Source of the DNA: Paracoccaceae bacterium
GTDB taxonomy: Bacteria > Pseudomonadota > Alphaproteobacteria > Rhodobacterales > Rhodobacteraceae
Length of the DNA: 64,000 nucleotides
Direction of reading: 5' to 3'
Assembly: GCA_902602765.1 (NCBI GenBank)
Contig: CACKSH010000001.1
Coordinates: 143,431 to 207,430, forward strand
In this document: positions 9,789 through 18,352 of the stretch, in pieces
How positions within the stretch are numbered: position 1 is the stretch's first letter
Layout: each line of letters opens with the position of its first letter
The notes under the pieces: generated by a model
Told to the model about the DNA's origin: nothing
Seen by the model: the letters and a program-made list of their open reading frames with translations, nothing else
The model's database searches: none
Position numbers and translations under genes: made by a program

Positions 9789-10754
9789 ATGGCAAAGCTT
9801 GGAGTTCCTAAAGTTCACAAGAAAGGTCCATTTGTGGGACCGCAAACCTTTATGAATATTCCATATTCGACTGACTTCAGCTCTTCTCAAGCAGTAATTC
9901 TTGGTGTCCCTTTTGATGGGGGTTTGCACCCAACACGAATAGGATCTCGGACAGGGCCTGCGTCAATTCGTGAGCACTCACAACTTGTCAGACCTTTTCA
10001 ACCGCCCCACGCAACCTACAACCCTCTAGAACTTTTAAAGGTTGTCGATTGTGGTGATGCAGACACGACACCAAGCATAATTGAGGAAAGTTTTGCTGAA
10101 ATTGAGGAGGCAGCCTCTGAAATTTTTAAGGGAGACGCAATACCTATTGCATTAGGTGGAGATGGAAATATCACCCTACCCCTCCTCCGAGCAGCAAGTA
10201 AGAATTATTCAGACCTAGTGGTATTGCATATCGACGCTCATACTGACACCTACAGAGGAGAGGGAAACCAAGATTACTTGCGTTTTAATGTAGCTACTAC
10301 ATTCACAAGAGCAGCCGAAGAGTCTCTCATTGATGTAAAATCATCTCTACATATTGGCGCGCGTGGGCCTACCAATGATAGCAGTGTTTTTGCTCATACT
10401 CGAGATGTTGGATATGGGTTAATAAATGGCACAGAATTATTTAATGCTGGTTTAAATAATACGGCAAAGAAAATTGTAAGAAAACTTGAAGGAAGGCCTG
10501 TTTATCTCTGTTTTGACATGGATTTCTTTGATCCTTCCTGCGCTCCAGGTGTATGCACCCCTACTTGGGGTGGCGCCTCGTCGCGTGAAGGACTTGAACT
10601 ATTGCAAAGCCTTACTGGTTTAAATGTGGTTGGAGCGGACATTAATACAGTATCTCCACCTCACGATGTCTCGGGAATGACGGCGTTTCTCGCAGCAACC
10701 GTGGGTTTGGAAATTTTATCACTTATCTGCCACTCTAAGGGTCTTGTGAAATAA
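9789..10754 (+). CDS. Ureohydrolase (arginase/agmatinase) family protein with substituted active-site residues
   Basis: 321 residues covering the whole arginase/agmatinase fold. DAHTD (149-153) and DMDFFDP (243-249) keep four metal-binding acids/histidine. Three positions usually conserved in working agmatinases are changed: the first metal ligand GGDH reads GGDG (G126), the NHGT proton-shuttle histidine reads NVAT (V168), and the substrate-binding VEV glutamate reads NTV (T287). The cupin gene begins on the very next base, so they are probably coupled. The protein may hydrolyse an unusual guanidino or amidino compound with one metal, or have lost hydrolase activity. I am sure of the family, not of the reaction. 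Confidence 0.85.
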   Translation: MAKLGVPKVHKKGPFVGPQTFMNIPYSTDFSSSQAVILGVPFDGGLHPTRIGSRTGPASIREHSQLVRPFQPPHATYNPLELLKVVDCGDADTTPSIIEESFAEIEEAASEIFKGDAIPIALGGDGNITLPLLRAASKNYSDLVVLHIDAHTDTYRGEGNQDYLRFNVATTFTRAAEESLIDVKSSLHIGARGPTNDSSVFAHTRDVGYGLINGTELFNAGLNNTAKKIVRKLEGRPVYLCFDMDFFDPSCAPGVCTPTWGGASSREGLELLQSLTGLNVVGADINTVSPPHDVSGMTAFLAATVGLEILSLICHSKGLVK

Positions 10755-11192
10755 GTGGCTCAGTATTTTGATTTAGAAAGTGTATGCAAAATGGAAATTT
10801 TTTTAAAATCGTTAGCCGATGTAAAGTGGGAAAAATCAACTAAAGTCCGTATCGCGTCAGGCGCCAATCCAAAAACAGAGTGGAAGCATTTAATTGATAA
10901 TGAGATTTGTGGTAGCGAAGGTGTTAGTGTTGGATATGGAAAAATACCTGTCGGAGAGTATCTGCCACTCCATACACATGAGCCACAAGAAATATACTTT
11001 ATTACGAGAGGGACTGGTCTCTTAAGTCAAGATGACACGAACTTAAAGGAAATTTCCGAAGGGGATATTGTTTATATCCCTTGCAATAAACAACACGGTC
11101 TCAAAAATACTGGAGGTATTGATTTAGAGTATCTTTTTATTTTCATGATCGATAATTGGCATGAAGTACGGTATAATTTTATAAAAAGATGA
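10755..11192 (+). CDS. Cupin domain protein
   Basis: 145 residues from a GTG that directly follows the ureohydrolase stop; an in-frame ATG at 10791 (MEIFLKS) would give 133 residues and is equally possible. The cupin motif 1 reads GEYLPLHTHEPQEIYFITRG and motif 2 GDIVYIPCNKQHGLKN, keeping the His-His-Glu and second-motif His metal ligands. It is a single-domain cupin, likely metal-binding and cytoplasmic, either a sensor/isomerase or a dioxygenase. Its tight junction to the ureohydrolase suggests the same pathway. Confidence 0.8.
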   Translation: MAQYFDLESVCKMEIFLKSLADVKWEKSTKVRIASGANPKTEWKHLIDNEICGSEGVSVGYGKIPVGEYLPLHTHEPQEIYFITRGTGLLSQDDTNLKEISEGDIVYIPCNKQHGLKNTGGIDLEYLFIFMIDNWHEVRYNFIKR

Positions 11193-11195
11193 ATA

Positions 11196-11954
11196 TTAAT
11201 TGATATTTAGCCTTTTTCCTAACTGTGATAATCCATTGTATAAAGCGTCTTCAGTGCCCTCATTTTTCATATGATTTCGCAACTGAGCGTTCAAACCGCC
11301 TTCAGTAGCTAATGAATTTAACTCTTGATTAATTCTGCCTAATCCGTCCTTTTTCATTCCAGAGTAAGTGCCTGCCATCAAGCTAATCAGATAGCTTTCT
11401 GCTTTTTCAGGCGAGTCTAGATGTTCTACAAGCCACTTTTTAGCTACCTCCATTTGAGCGAGAGAACTGGAAAGAATAGCAGTCGCTGCGAAAAAAGGTG
11501 TAAGTTCCGCCTCATTAGACAATTCAATAATTAAATTTTCTGAACCAAATAACTCTAATAGCTTTTTATTTGCAGGGTATACGGGTAAAGGACATCTTCC
11601 ATTTTCTATCATTGGCAAGGGAATTGTAATTGCTATGTCACGAGCTGGCGTACATAGGGTTTGTAGCGTTTGTAAATTCACACCGAGAATAAAGGAAATT
11701 ATGGTTTGATCTTTCCTAAACGATATTGAGCTCAACAACTTCTCTGTAATGTCCTCCATAATTGCCAAAAATATAACATCTGATTCATCTACCACTTCCT
11801 GTGGTGAAGCGATGTTCACGTCGTCAAATTTTGACACCAATCTATTTGAGATTTCTTTATTACGTTCCGTTATTGTGATACTGTAGCCACGTCCAACCAA
11901 GGCAAGTATACAAGAATTTGCTATTTTTCCTGTACCTATAAAACCAATTTTCAT
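11196..11954 (-). CDS. ProC-like NAD(P)-binding oxidoreductase
   Basis: 252 residues. The N-terminus is a Rossmann fold, IGFIGTGKIANSCILAL, followed by VDESDVIFLAIMED, as in pyrroline-5-carboxylate reductase and F420-dependent NADP oxidoreductase relatives; the helical C-terminus (GGLNAQLRNHM) resembles the ProC dimerisation domain but lacks a clean ProC signature. It would reduce an imine or oxidise an amine-type substrate with NAD(P)H. It is the only minus-strand gene between the cupin and the DmdA-like gene and converges with the cupin at 3 bases. A housekeeping ProC function seems unlikely. Confidence 0.7.
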   Translation of the reverse strand: MKIGFIGTGKIANSCILALVGRGYSITITERNKEISNRLVSKFDDVNIASPQEVVDESDVIFLAIMEDITEKLLSSISFRKDQTIISFILGVNLQTLQTLCTPARDIAITIPLPMIENGRCPLPVYPANKKLLELFGSENLIIELSNEAELTPFFAATAILSSSLAQMEVAKKWLVEHLDSPEKAESYLISLMAGTYSGMKKDGLGRINQELNSLATEGGLNAQLRNHMKNEGTEDALYNGLSQLGKRLNIN

Positions 11955-12164
11955 TAGATGAATTCCGTCGTTTGTGTATGTTTTTAGTATATTTTTTTAT
12001 TCCTGATGGAATACTTTTAAATCTGTGCGATGATATTAAAGCATGATTTTAAAAAATAATATTTCAAAAATATATGAATAAAAAGTTCTTTTTAGTTTCT
12101 AAATTTATATTAAGATCGTCTAACGTAGATACAAATAGATCCAGCCGTCGTACGGGATGAAATT

Positions 12165-13343
12165 ATGGTAACTAAACCGCATAAAGGTGCTACTCTCGCG
12201 ATACAACCTCGTATTCGAAAGGGTGCTTTTTTCGATGCGTCCTGGCGGCACGGATGCAGAAAATTTTCTGTTTATAATCGGACGTATATATCTAGTACCT
12301 TTTCAGATCCAACCGCTGAATATTGGAACGTCACTAAAAATGTTGCGATTTGGCCGGTAATGGGTGAACGACAAATAGAAATACGTGGGAAAGATGCTGC
12401 AAAATTTGTTCAGTTTTTAACTTCTAGAGACATGTCTAAATGTGCAGTTAACCAATGTAAGTATGCGCTAATTACTGATCAGTCAGGAGGCATAGTCTGC
12501 GATCCAATCATCCTAAAATTGACACACGATCGTTTTTGGTTATCAACATCTGATTGTGATTTAGAGTTGTGGGCTAAAGGGGTTGCTGTAAATGCACCTT
12601 TTAAAGATGTAGCCATATCCGATGCCAATGTTTCGGTAATACAAATTCAAGGTCCTAAATCGCCCAACCTTGTTAATGATATGTTTGGAGACGATGTTTT
12701 AGATCTAAAATATTATTGGCATAAAACTGTAATTTTCCAAGGCAATGAACTGCAAATCTCGCGGACTGGTTGGAGTGGTGAGTTTGGTTACGAATTATAC
12801 TTAGAGGATCACGAACAAGGTGATGCTTTATTTGACGCTCTTTTAGATACAGGTAAACCGTATGGAGTGGCGCCTGGCGCGGTTAACCAAACACGAAGGA
12901 TCGAAAGTGGTATTCTTTCCTGGGGAGTAGATATGGGAATAGATGAAAATCCATATCAAGTCGGTCTTGGTCGTTTAGTAGAGCTTGAGAATGATAATCA
13001 TTTTATTGGTCGAGCCGCTCTTGAGAAAATAAAAGATCAGCAAGTAGAAAAGATATTGGTAGGTCTCTTAATTGATGGGTCTCCATTAGAGGCAAATGAA
13101 TCTCCATGGAATTTATATTCTAATGGAAAAAATGTAGGAAAGCTTACGAGTCTATCCTACTCTCCCCGTTTGGAAAAAAATATTGCGTTAGGTCTCGTGA
13201 GTAAAGATTTTTCAGAAGTTGGGACAGAGCTTAGTGTTACTACTTGGGATGGTGAACGAAACTTATATGTTTCAGGGTTACCGTTTCTTCCTAAGTTACA
13301 GAATGGAGATGCTCGCTCGCTTTTGCAGTTATCAAAAAGATAA
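12165..13343 (+). CDS. Aminomethyltransferase (GcvT/DmdA) family protein, DmdA paralogue
   Basis: 392 residues, folate-binding GcvT domain plus the C-terminal barrel. ERQIEIRGKDAAKFVQFLTSRDMS and RTGWSGEFGYELYL with RIESGILSWGVDM match the DMSP demethylase/sarcosine-type subgroup rather than the glycine-cleavage T-protein. Compared with the true dmdA at the window end, it differs in SGEFGYEL versus SKQGGFEI and in the RIESGILSWGVDM loop. It probably transfers a methyl or methylene group to tetrahydrofolate from an S- or N-methylated substrate. ATG at 12165 has GGGAT upstream. It begins a plus-strand run with VOC, CoA ligase and AhpD-like genes. Confidence 0.8.
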   Translation: MVTKPHKGATLAIQPRIRKGAFFDASWRHGCRKFSVYNRTYISSTFSDPTAEYWNVTKNVAIWPVMGERQIEIRGKDAAKFVQFLTSRDMSKCAVNQCKYALITDQSGGIVCDPIILKLTHDRFWLSTSDCDLELWAKGVAVNAPFKDVAISDANVSVIQIQGPKSPNLVNDMFGDDVLDLKYYWHKTVIFQGNELQISRTGWSGEFGYELYLEDHEQGDALFDALLDTGKPYGVAPGAVNQTRRIESGILSWGVDMGIDENPYQVGLGRLVELENDNHFIGRAALEKIKDQQVEKILVGLLIDGSPLEANESPWNLYSNGKNVGKLTSLSYSPRLEKNIALGLVSKDFSEVGTELSVTTWDGERNLYVSGLPFLPKLQNGDARSLLQLSKR

Positions 13344-13365
13344 ACTTTATTATAGGAATAATATA

Positions 13366-13872
13366 ATGGGAAAAGTAAAATCAATAAATCACATTGCGTT
13401 TGCAGTAAAAGATTTCAATGCAGCATTGGAAAATGCAATCCAAGTTTTAGGTGGTGAGATGATGATGGAATTTGAGTCTATAGAGGATCGTTATAAAGGC
13501 GCCTGTGTTCGCTTTGGAGACAGCATTATGAGTTTTATATCCAGTGACGACCCAGAGAGCTTTATCAGCAAACATGTTGAAAAGTACGGAAATAGTATTC
13601 AACATATCGGTTTGGAAATTGATAATATAGAGGAGTACGTAGCCAATTTGGAAGAAAAAGGCGTTCGAGTTGACAAGTCAGAAATGAGTGATGTTGATTA
13701 TCAGGAAGCTTTGGTCGGACCAAAAGTCGGAAACGGTGTTGTTTTACAATTAACCGGTTGGAAAGCTGGGCCCTTTGATGCAACTTACGATGGGTGTGAT
13801 CGACTTTGTAGAAAGTACTCTCAAAATCCCAAATTAAACCTCTTGGCTGGCAACCAATTACCAAAACCATAA
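13366..13872 (+). CDS. VOC family protein (methylmalonyl-CoA epimerase / glyoxalase-like)
   Basis: 168 residues. The track start at 13219 overlaps the upstream gene; the real start is the ATG at 13366, where the vicinal-oxygen-chelate fold begins (KSINHIAFAVKDFNAALE). The second module keeps QHIGLEIDNIEEYVANL and GNGVVLQLTG, so the His/Glu metal ligands are plausible. The overall shape matches methylmalonyl-CoA epimerases, but the C-terminal tail (GCDRLCRKYSQ) is longer than usual. It sits 22 bases after the DmdA-like gene and 21 before the CoA ligase, indicating one operon. An acyl-CoA or glutathione-type substrate is inferred. Confidence 0.78.
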   Translation: MGKVKSINHIAFAVKDFNAALENAIQVLGGEMMMEFESIEDRYKGACVRFGDSIMSFISSDDPESFISKHVEKYGNSIQHIGLEIDNIEEYVANLEEKGVRVDKSEMSDVDYQEALVGPKVGNGVVLQLTGWKAGPFDATYDGCDRLCRKYSQNPKLNLLAGNQLPKP

Positions 13873-13893
13873 AATCAATTAGGGTAATAGGAA

Positions 13894-15522
13894 ATGCAGA
13901 GAAAACACTATGGGGTTTGGCCAAAAAACTTACCATACAGTTTACCTGCATCACCGGACTCTGTTTACAAAAATTTAGTTAATTCGGCAAAAAATTGTCC
14001 TTCTACTGTTGCAATAAAATTCTACGGCAAAGACCTAACCTTTTATGACCTATATCAAGAAACTCAGTTGATTGCGGGTTATCTTTTTCAGATTTCAAGT
14101 ATTAGAGAAAATGATCGAGTTGCATTATACATGCAAAACTCACCACAGTTTGTCATTGCTTATTACGCAATTTTGGCTGCAAATGCAGTGATTGTTCCAA
14201 TAAACCCTATGTGCAAAAGTGCTGAATTGGCCCACATAGTTAATGACTCCCAGTCTAAAGCGATAATATTTGGAGATGAGCTCTACAACGAAATTATCAA
14301 TGCTAACCTAAAAATAGGGGAACGTCAGTTATTGGCAGCAACATATCATGATTATACTGGGAAATGTTCCGATATCGAGATACCCGCCTCCCTAACTATC
14401 AAAAGACCTACCCCGACCTGCTCGAGCTGGCGTACTGCTTTAGAATTAAATTTATCTGCAGCTGATCATAACCGAACACCCGACGACTGGTGTATTATTC
14501 CATATAGTTCTGGAACAACTGGGCAACCTAAGGGATGTTTGCATACACACAGAAGTGTAAACGCGACAATATTTGCTTATCCACGTTGGGTCGGAGTAAA
14601 AAATGGCTCACAAGTATTAGCGACGCTACCGCTGTGTCATGTCACTGGCATGCAGCATTCAATGAATTTGCCAATACTTACTGCATCTACAATACATTTG
14701 ATGACTCGATGGAATGCTCAGGCAGCAGCTGAAATTATCGAAAATGAAAAAATTCAACATTGGAGATCAATTACCACTACAATGATTGATTTTCTTTCAT
14801 TGAAGAATATTGAAAAATATGACCTTTCATCTCTTGAAGCGATAGGAGGAGGTGGCGCACAGATGCCAGAAAGTGTTGCAGAGAGAATGGAAAAGCTTAT
14901 TGGGCTTGATTATATTGAAGCGTATGGCCTTACTGAAACAATGGCCCCTATTCATATTAATCCAGTAAATTCTCCTAGAAGGCAATGCTTAGGTATTCCA
15001 ATCTTTGATGTTGATACGCGCATTATAGAGCCCCAATCATGCCATGAGTTAGGTCCAAACGAAATCGGTGAAATAGTTACAAGCGCCCCACAGATTTTTG
15101 CTGGTTACTGGCAAAACGAAGAAGCCACAAATAATGCTTTTGTCAGTATAAATGGTAAAGATTTTTTTCGAACTGGTGATATTGGCTACTATGATGACGA
15201 TGGTTATTTCTATTTTGTTGATCGTTTAAAGAGAATGATAAATGTATCTGGCTTAAAAGTTTGGCCAGCCGAAGTGGAGGCAATATTACACTCACATCCA
15301 GCTATTTCAGAGGCCTGTGTCGTTGGTGATCCTGATCCTCGCACGGGAGAACGAGTGCGAGCTGTCGTGGTGCTAGTTGATCCGTTGGAGGTGTTAACAG
15401 AGGACTCTTTTATTGATTGGTGTGGTAAGAATATGGCGAACTATAAAATTCCAAGAAATCTTGACATTAGAAAAGAATTACCACGTGGCACAGCAGGCAA
15501 GGTTCTATGGAAAAATTTGTAA
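13894..15522 (+). CDS. AMP-dependent acyl-CoA ligase
   Basis: 542 residues with the full ANL superfamily pattern: P-loop IPYSSGTTGQPKGC, YGLTETMAP, the hinge segment RTGDIGYYDDDGYFYFVDRLKRMINVSG and the C-terminal catalytic lysine in GTAGKVLWK. It activates a carboxylic acid with ATP and CoA to an acyl-CoA through an acyl-adenylate. In DMSP users such as Ruegeria, DmdB does this after DmdA; here the ligase follows a DmdA-like paralogue in the same order, so an analogous substrate chain is a reasonable inference. The substrate acid is unknown. Confidence 0.88.
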   Translation: MQRKHYGVWPKNLPYSLPASPDSVYKNLVNSAKNCPSTVAIKFYGKDLTFYDLYQETQLIAGYLFQISSIRENDRVALYMQNSPQFVIAYYAILAANAVIVPINPMCKSAELAHIVNDSQSKAIIFGDELYNEIINANLKIGERQLLAATYHDYTGKCSDIEIPASLTIKRPTPTCSSWRTALELNLSAADHNRTPDDWCIIPYSSGTTGQPKGCLHTHRSVNATIFAYPRWVGVKNGSQVLATLPLCHVTGMQHSMNLPILTASTIHLMTRWNAQAAAEIIENEKIQHWRSITTTMIDFLSLKNIEKYDLSSLEAIGGGGAQMPESVAERMEKLIGLDYIEAYGLTETMAPIHINPVNSPRRQCLGIPIFDVDTRIIEPQSCHELGPNEIGEIVTSAPQIFAGYWQNEEATNNAFVSINGKDFFRTGDIGYYDDDGYFYFVDRLKRMINVSGLKVWPAEVEAILHSHPAISEACVVGDPDPRTGERVRAVVVLVDPLEVLTEDSFIDWCGKNMANYKIPRNLDIRKELPRGTAGKVLWKNL

Positions 15523-15601
15523 TATTTTTAAACTAGGCAGAGGTATTTAAATATAAAACTATAATTAGGAAGATATTTTTTGAATTTATTAAGGAGAAAA
15601 A

Positions 15602-16171
15602 ATGCAAGATAAAAAAATCAGTCGATACCCTATTCCAAAGTTAAATAGTCTTCCAGAAGATATCAAAAATCATATTGTGTCTGTTGAAGAAAAGCTTGGC
15701 TTTATTCCAAACGTGTTTTTAACGCTTGCATATAGACCGGATGAATTTCGTGCTTTTATGGCATACCATGATGCACTAATGGAAAGACAAGGAGGCCTAA
15801 CCAAAGCAGAGAAAGAGATGATTATTGTCGCGACATCGAATAGAAATGGGTGCCAGTATTGTGTAATAGCCCACGGTGCAATCCTTCGAGTACGTGCAAA
15901 AGATCCACTTATCGCAGATCAAGTAGCCATAAATTATAAAAAAGCTGACATATCCGAACGTCAAAAAGCTATGCTAAAGTTTGCATTAAAAGTAACAGAT
16001 GACTCAAAATCTATCTCAGATGAAGATTTCGAATACTTATCAGACAATGGTTTTAGTGAAGATGATATATGGGATATCGCGGGTATAACTGCATTTTTTG
16101 GCCTCTCAAACCGCATGGCCAACTTTACTTCAATGAGACCAAATCCAGAATTTTATAAAATGGGAAGATAG
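15602..16171 (+). CDS. AhpD/carboxymuconolactone decarboxylase-like peroxidase-related protein
   Basis: 189 residues; the CMD/AhpD fold is clear from AYHDALMERQGGLTKAEKEMIIVATSNRNGC and the redox pair CQYCVIAHG, whose Cys-x-x-Cys-x3-His is that of the alkylhydroperoxidase D group. It belongs to the 'peroxidase-related enzyme' type with a longer N-terminus. AAGGAG precedes the start by seven bases. It is the last gene of the plus-strand run that begins with the DmdA-like gene. It may detoxify a peroxide or act as a thiol-dependent partner; the partner reductase is not in the window. Confidence 0.82.
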   Translation: MQDKKISRYPIPKLNSLPEDIKNHIVSVEEKLGFIPNVFLTLAYRPDEFRAFMAYHDALMERQGGLTKAEKEMIIVATSNRNGCQYCVIAHGAILRVRAKDPLIADQVAINYKKADISERQKAMLKFALKVTDDSKSISDEDFEYLSDNGFSEDDIWDIAGITAFFGLSNRMANFTSMRPNPEFYKMGR

Positions 16172-16387
16172 ATATTAAGTGTTAGCAAATAAGGCCTAGC
16201 AACAGCTGCATGTCTTTCGTTGGGCTTTTGTCTTCTTTTTCATTGATTATTTTAGCTCAGTATTAACTTCAATTACAGTTTTTAACATATTGTTTTCAAA
16301 ATCTATTTAGTATTCCATATATTCATAAATGGATTCAAAACTATGTTTCTTTGCTTTTTATAATCGTAGCCAAAAGGCACCTCAATT

Positions 16388-16669
16388 TTAGGAATTCTCA
16401 TTGATGTTATTTTTAACTCTATAAGGCCTCTCCTTACTGAGCCGTCTACTTTGCATTATGTCAAGCTCAGATATAGCAGAACTGAAATCCCCTGTACTTT
16501 GCAATGCTTTAAAGTATGCCCTTTTAACAGACGAGGGGCTCCAAGGTAAGTCTGCATCACGTAACCAACGGCGTAAATAAGGTGGTAGACGATCGAATTC
16601 TTCCATTCGATCGCCTTTCGAAACCTTCTTTTTCAGTGATATGCTACCCAAGTTACGGTTCATCGCCAA
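16388..16669 (-). CDS. DUF6525 family protein
   Basis: 93 residues with RNLGSISLKKK, EFDRLPPYLRRWL and LPWSPSSVKRAYFKAL, the conserved blocks of DUF6525, which I know mainly from Rhodobacterales. The family has no assigned function; a nucleic-acid role has been neither shown nor excluded. It is basic and likely helical. It lies 40 bases downstream of the znuA stop in the same direction, so read-through from the zinc operon is possible. It is a useful taxonomic marker here. Confidence 0.75.
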   Translation of the reverse strand: MAMNRNLGSISLKKKVSKGDRMEEFDRLPPYLRRWLRDADLPWSPSSVKRAYFKALQSTGDFSSAISELDIMQSRRLSKERPYRVKNNINENS

Positions 16670-16709
16670 TTAACTTAAAAATAATATATGAAATGATCTA
16701 AAATGTGTA

Positions 16710-17783
16710 TTATTTCAAGCAATTAACTAATGATTGTGCCATAGCTCTTATAAGTTTCGGGTACAATGATGAACCCGGTTCAATACCAAAGCCAAGCGGG
16801 TCGATAACTTCTGTAGTCGCATCAGTGCCGCCCATCACGGTTTTAACAAGTCCAGCGTTAAACTGTGGTTCTGACAAAACGCATGCAATATTTTCACTTT
16901 TTATCCTATTTGCAATCTCAGCAACTCGGGCAGCACTCGGATCAGATGCATCTCCAAGGGATATTGCTCCAGATGCAGGAAAATCATAAACAGTTTCGAA
17001 ATACTGATAGGCATCATGAAACACTACAAATTTGCCACCTCGGACAGGATCCAACATTGCGTTAATCTCAACGTCCAGAGCATCCATTTCGCCTCTCGCC
17101 TCGCTTGCGTTGGCAAAGTAAGCCCCCGCGTTATCTGGATCAATTGATGATAGCCTTGCTGCTATCACATTAAGCCAGGTTTTTGCGTTATTTGTAGATA
17201 GCCAAGCATGGGGATCAAATGCACCATGATCATGACCAGCGTGATCATCGTGATCATCATGGTCGTCATGATCATCATGGTCGTCATGATCTTTATCATG
17301 GTCGTCATGATCTTTATCATGGTCGTCGTGGTCATCTTTTTTCGCATGGTCGTCATGATCATCATGGTCATCGTGATCATCATGGTCGTCATGATCATCA
17401 TGGTCGCTATGGTCATGCGCTTCGAATAATGCACCTTCTCTAAAAGAAAGAAGAGTAGATTCGTCCAGGGCAAGAAACTCTACTATATCAGTGTCATTGC
17501 TAAGTGCTTCTAAGGCGCGTTCCATCCAAGGTGTTAAGCCCTCACCCATCCAAAATACTAAATTAGCATCTTCAATTGCCTCGGCATCTGCCGGTCTTAA
17601 TCGATAATCATGCGGTGATGTTTCATTCGGTACAATAAGTTTAGGTTCCCCAACACCGTCCATAACCCGTGAAACCAAAGAATGTATGGGTGCTATATCA
17701 GCAACCACTTTAGGTACATCAGCATTCGCGTAGGTACCCGCGATGAAGGTAATTGCGGAAACGGTACTCAGTAATCTAGACAT
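16710..17783 (-). CDS. znuA: Zinc ABC transporter substrate-binding protein ZnuA
   Basis: 357 residues from the ATG at 17783, with a signal peptide (LLSTVSAITFIAGTYANA). It captures zinc in the periplasm for ZnuB/ZnuC. The cluster A-I fold is visible: DIAPIHSLVSRVM, ETSPHDYRLRPADAEAI with a zinc histidine, PHAWLS, FVVFHDAYQYFE and the terminal ASDPSAARVAE region. Between the domains is a very long His/Asp-rich loop of about 65 residues, mostly DHD repeats, far longer than the usual ZnuA loop. The start was chosen from the RBS (see that entry); the track start at 17795 has no RBS and overlaps the Zur box. Confidence 0.93.
   Translation of the reverse strand: MSRLLSTVSAITFIAGTYANADVPKVVADIAPIHSLVSRVMDGVGEPKLIVPNETSPHDYRLRPADAEAIEDANLVFWMGEGLTPWMERALEALSNDTDIVEFLALDESTLLSFREGALFEAHDHSDHDDHDDHDDHDDHDDHDDHAKKDDHDDHDKDHDDHDKDHDDHDDHDDHDDHDDHAGHDHGAFDPHAWLSTNNAKTWLNVIAARLSSIDPDNAGAYFANASEARGEMDALDVEINAMLDPVRGGKFVVFHDAYQYFETVYDFPASGAISLGDASDPSAARVAEIANRIKSENIACVLSEPQFNAGLVKTVMGGTDATTEVIDPLGFGIEPGSSLYPKLIRAMAQSLVNCLK
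17214..17425. repeat. Coding tandem repeat for the His/Asp-rich ZnuA loop
   Basis: The stretch is built from short repeats of the gatcatcatggtcgtc kind, giving Asp-His and Asp-Asp-His codons on the minus strand. Near-palindromic codons (GAT/ATC, CAT/ATG) also make the plus strand open and His-rich (ORF at 17219), which I treat as a shadow. Repeat number could vary by slippage. Confidence 0.85.
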
Positions 17784-17787
17784 TTTG

Positions 17788-17794
17788 TTCCTCA
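17788..17794 (-). promoter_or_regulatory. znuA ribosome binding site
   Basis: On the minus strand GAGGA lies about 5 bases before the ATG at 17783 (GAGGAACAAAATG). It includes the upstream ATG's own bases, so that upstream ATG at 17795 cannot be the main start. Confidence 0.7.
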
Positions 17795-17811
17795 TGATAT
17801 ATTATAACATT
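17793..17811. promoter_or_regulatory. Zur box between znuA and zur
   Basis: On the minus strand AATGTTATAATATATCATG matches the enterobacterial/alphaproteobacterial Zur consensus AATGTTATANTATAACATT at about 16 of 18 defined positions. It lies in the divergent znuA-zur gap, upstream of the zur-znuCB start, so zinc-bound Zur could repress both directions. Confidence 0.75.
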
Positions 17812-17861
17812 ACACATCTTTCTATCGATCTAATTAAGTGATTGCAATAAGGAAATGAACA

Positions 17862-18347
17862 TTGACTAAGAAAAAAGTATCTGCGAATGATAGTGGAGTT
17901 GATCAAAGATCTTTATTTGCGAAAAATATGAAAAATATTGAAGAATATTGTAAAGAACATTCATTGAAATTAACACCAGTTAGGCGTAAAGTTTTTGAGC
18001 TTTTATTGGAAGAAAAACGTGGTCTTGGCGCCTATCGTATACTGGATTTACTTAGAGAAGCAGGGTTTAAATCACAACCACCAGTCGCGTACAGAGCACT
18101 TGAGTTTTTAGTTGAAAATGGTTTTGCTCACAAGATAGGTAGTCAAAATTCCTTTGTTGCTTGTACTATGCCTGGCGAGCATCATGCTCCTGTTTTTATG
18201 ATATGCAAAAAATGTGATAGTGTTTCAGAGGCTCCCTCATCACCATCAGTGTCTGACTTATCACACTCATTAATGGAAGTAGGATTTGAGGTTGAGCAAA
18301 CAAGAATTGAGGCTGAGGGTATCTGTAGCTCATGTGCTGACCGTTAA
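17862..18347 (+). CDS. zur: Zinc uptake regulator Zur (Fur family)
   Basis: 161 residues, TTG start decided by AAGGA eight bases upstream; the ATG at 17855 is out of frame. The winged-helix half has LKLTPVRRKVFELL and PPVAYRALEFLVENG, the metal/dimer half has ACTMPGEHHAPVFMICKKCDS and a terminal CSSC, giving the structural zinc Cys4 pair (CKKC and CSSC) of Zur. It represses zinc uptake when zinc is sufficient. It is transcribed with znuC (5 bases apart) and znuB. Placement next to znuABC makes Zur more likely than Fur or PerR. Confidence 0.92.
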   Translation: MTKKKVSANDSGVDQRSLFAKNMKNIEEYCKEHSLKLTPVRRKVFELLLEEKRGLGAYRILDLLREAGFKSQPPVAYRALEFLVENGFAHKIGSQNSFVACTMPGEHHAPVFMICKKCDSVSEAPSSPSVSDLSHSLMEVGFEVEQTRIEAEGICSSCADR

Positions 18348-18352
18348 CCAAG

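Noticed and set aside
9595-9795. 66-aa minus-strand ORF upstream of the ureohydrolase
   Set aside because: It covers an AT-rich promoter region, has low-complexity sequence and no RBS.
17219-17443. His-rich ORF on the plus strand opposite znuA
   Set aside because: It arises from the near-palindromic GAT/CAT codon repeat of the znuA loop; no RBS and no independent support.
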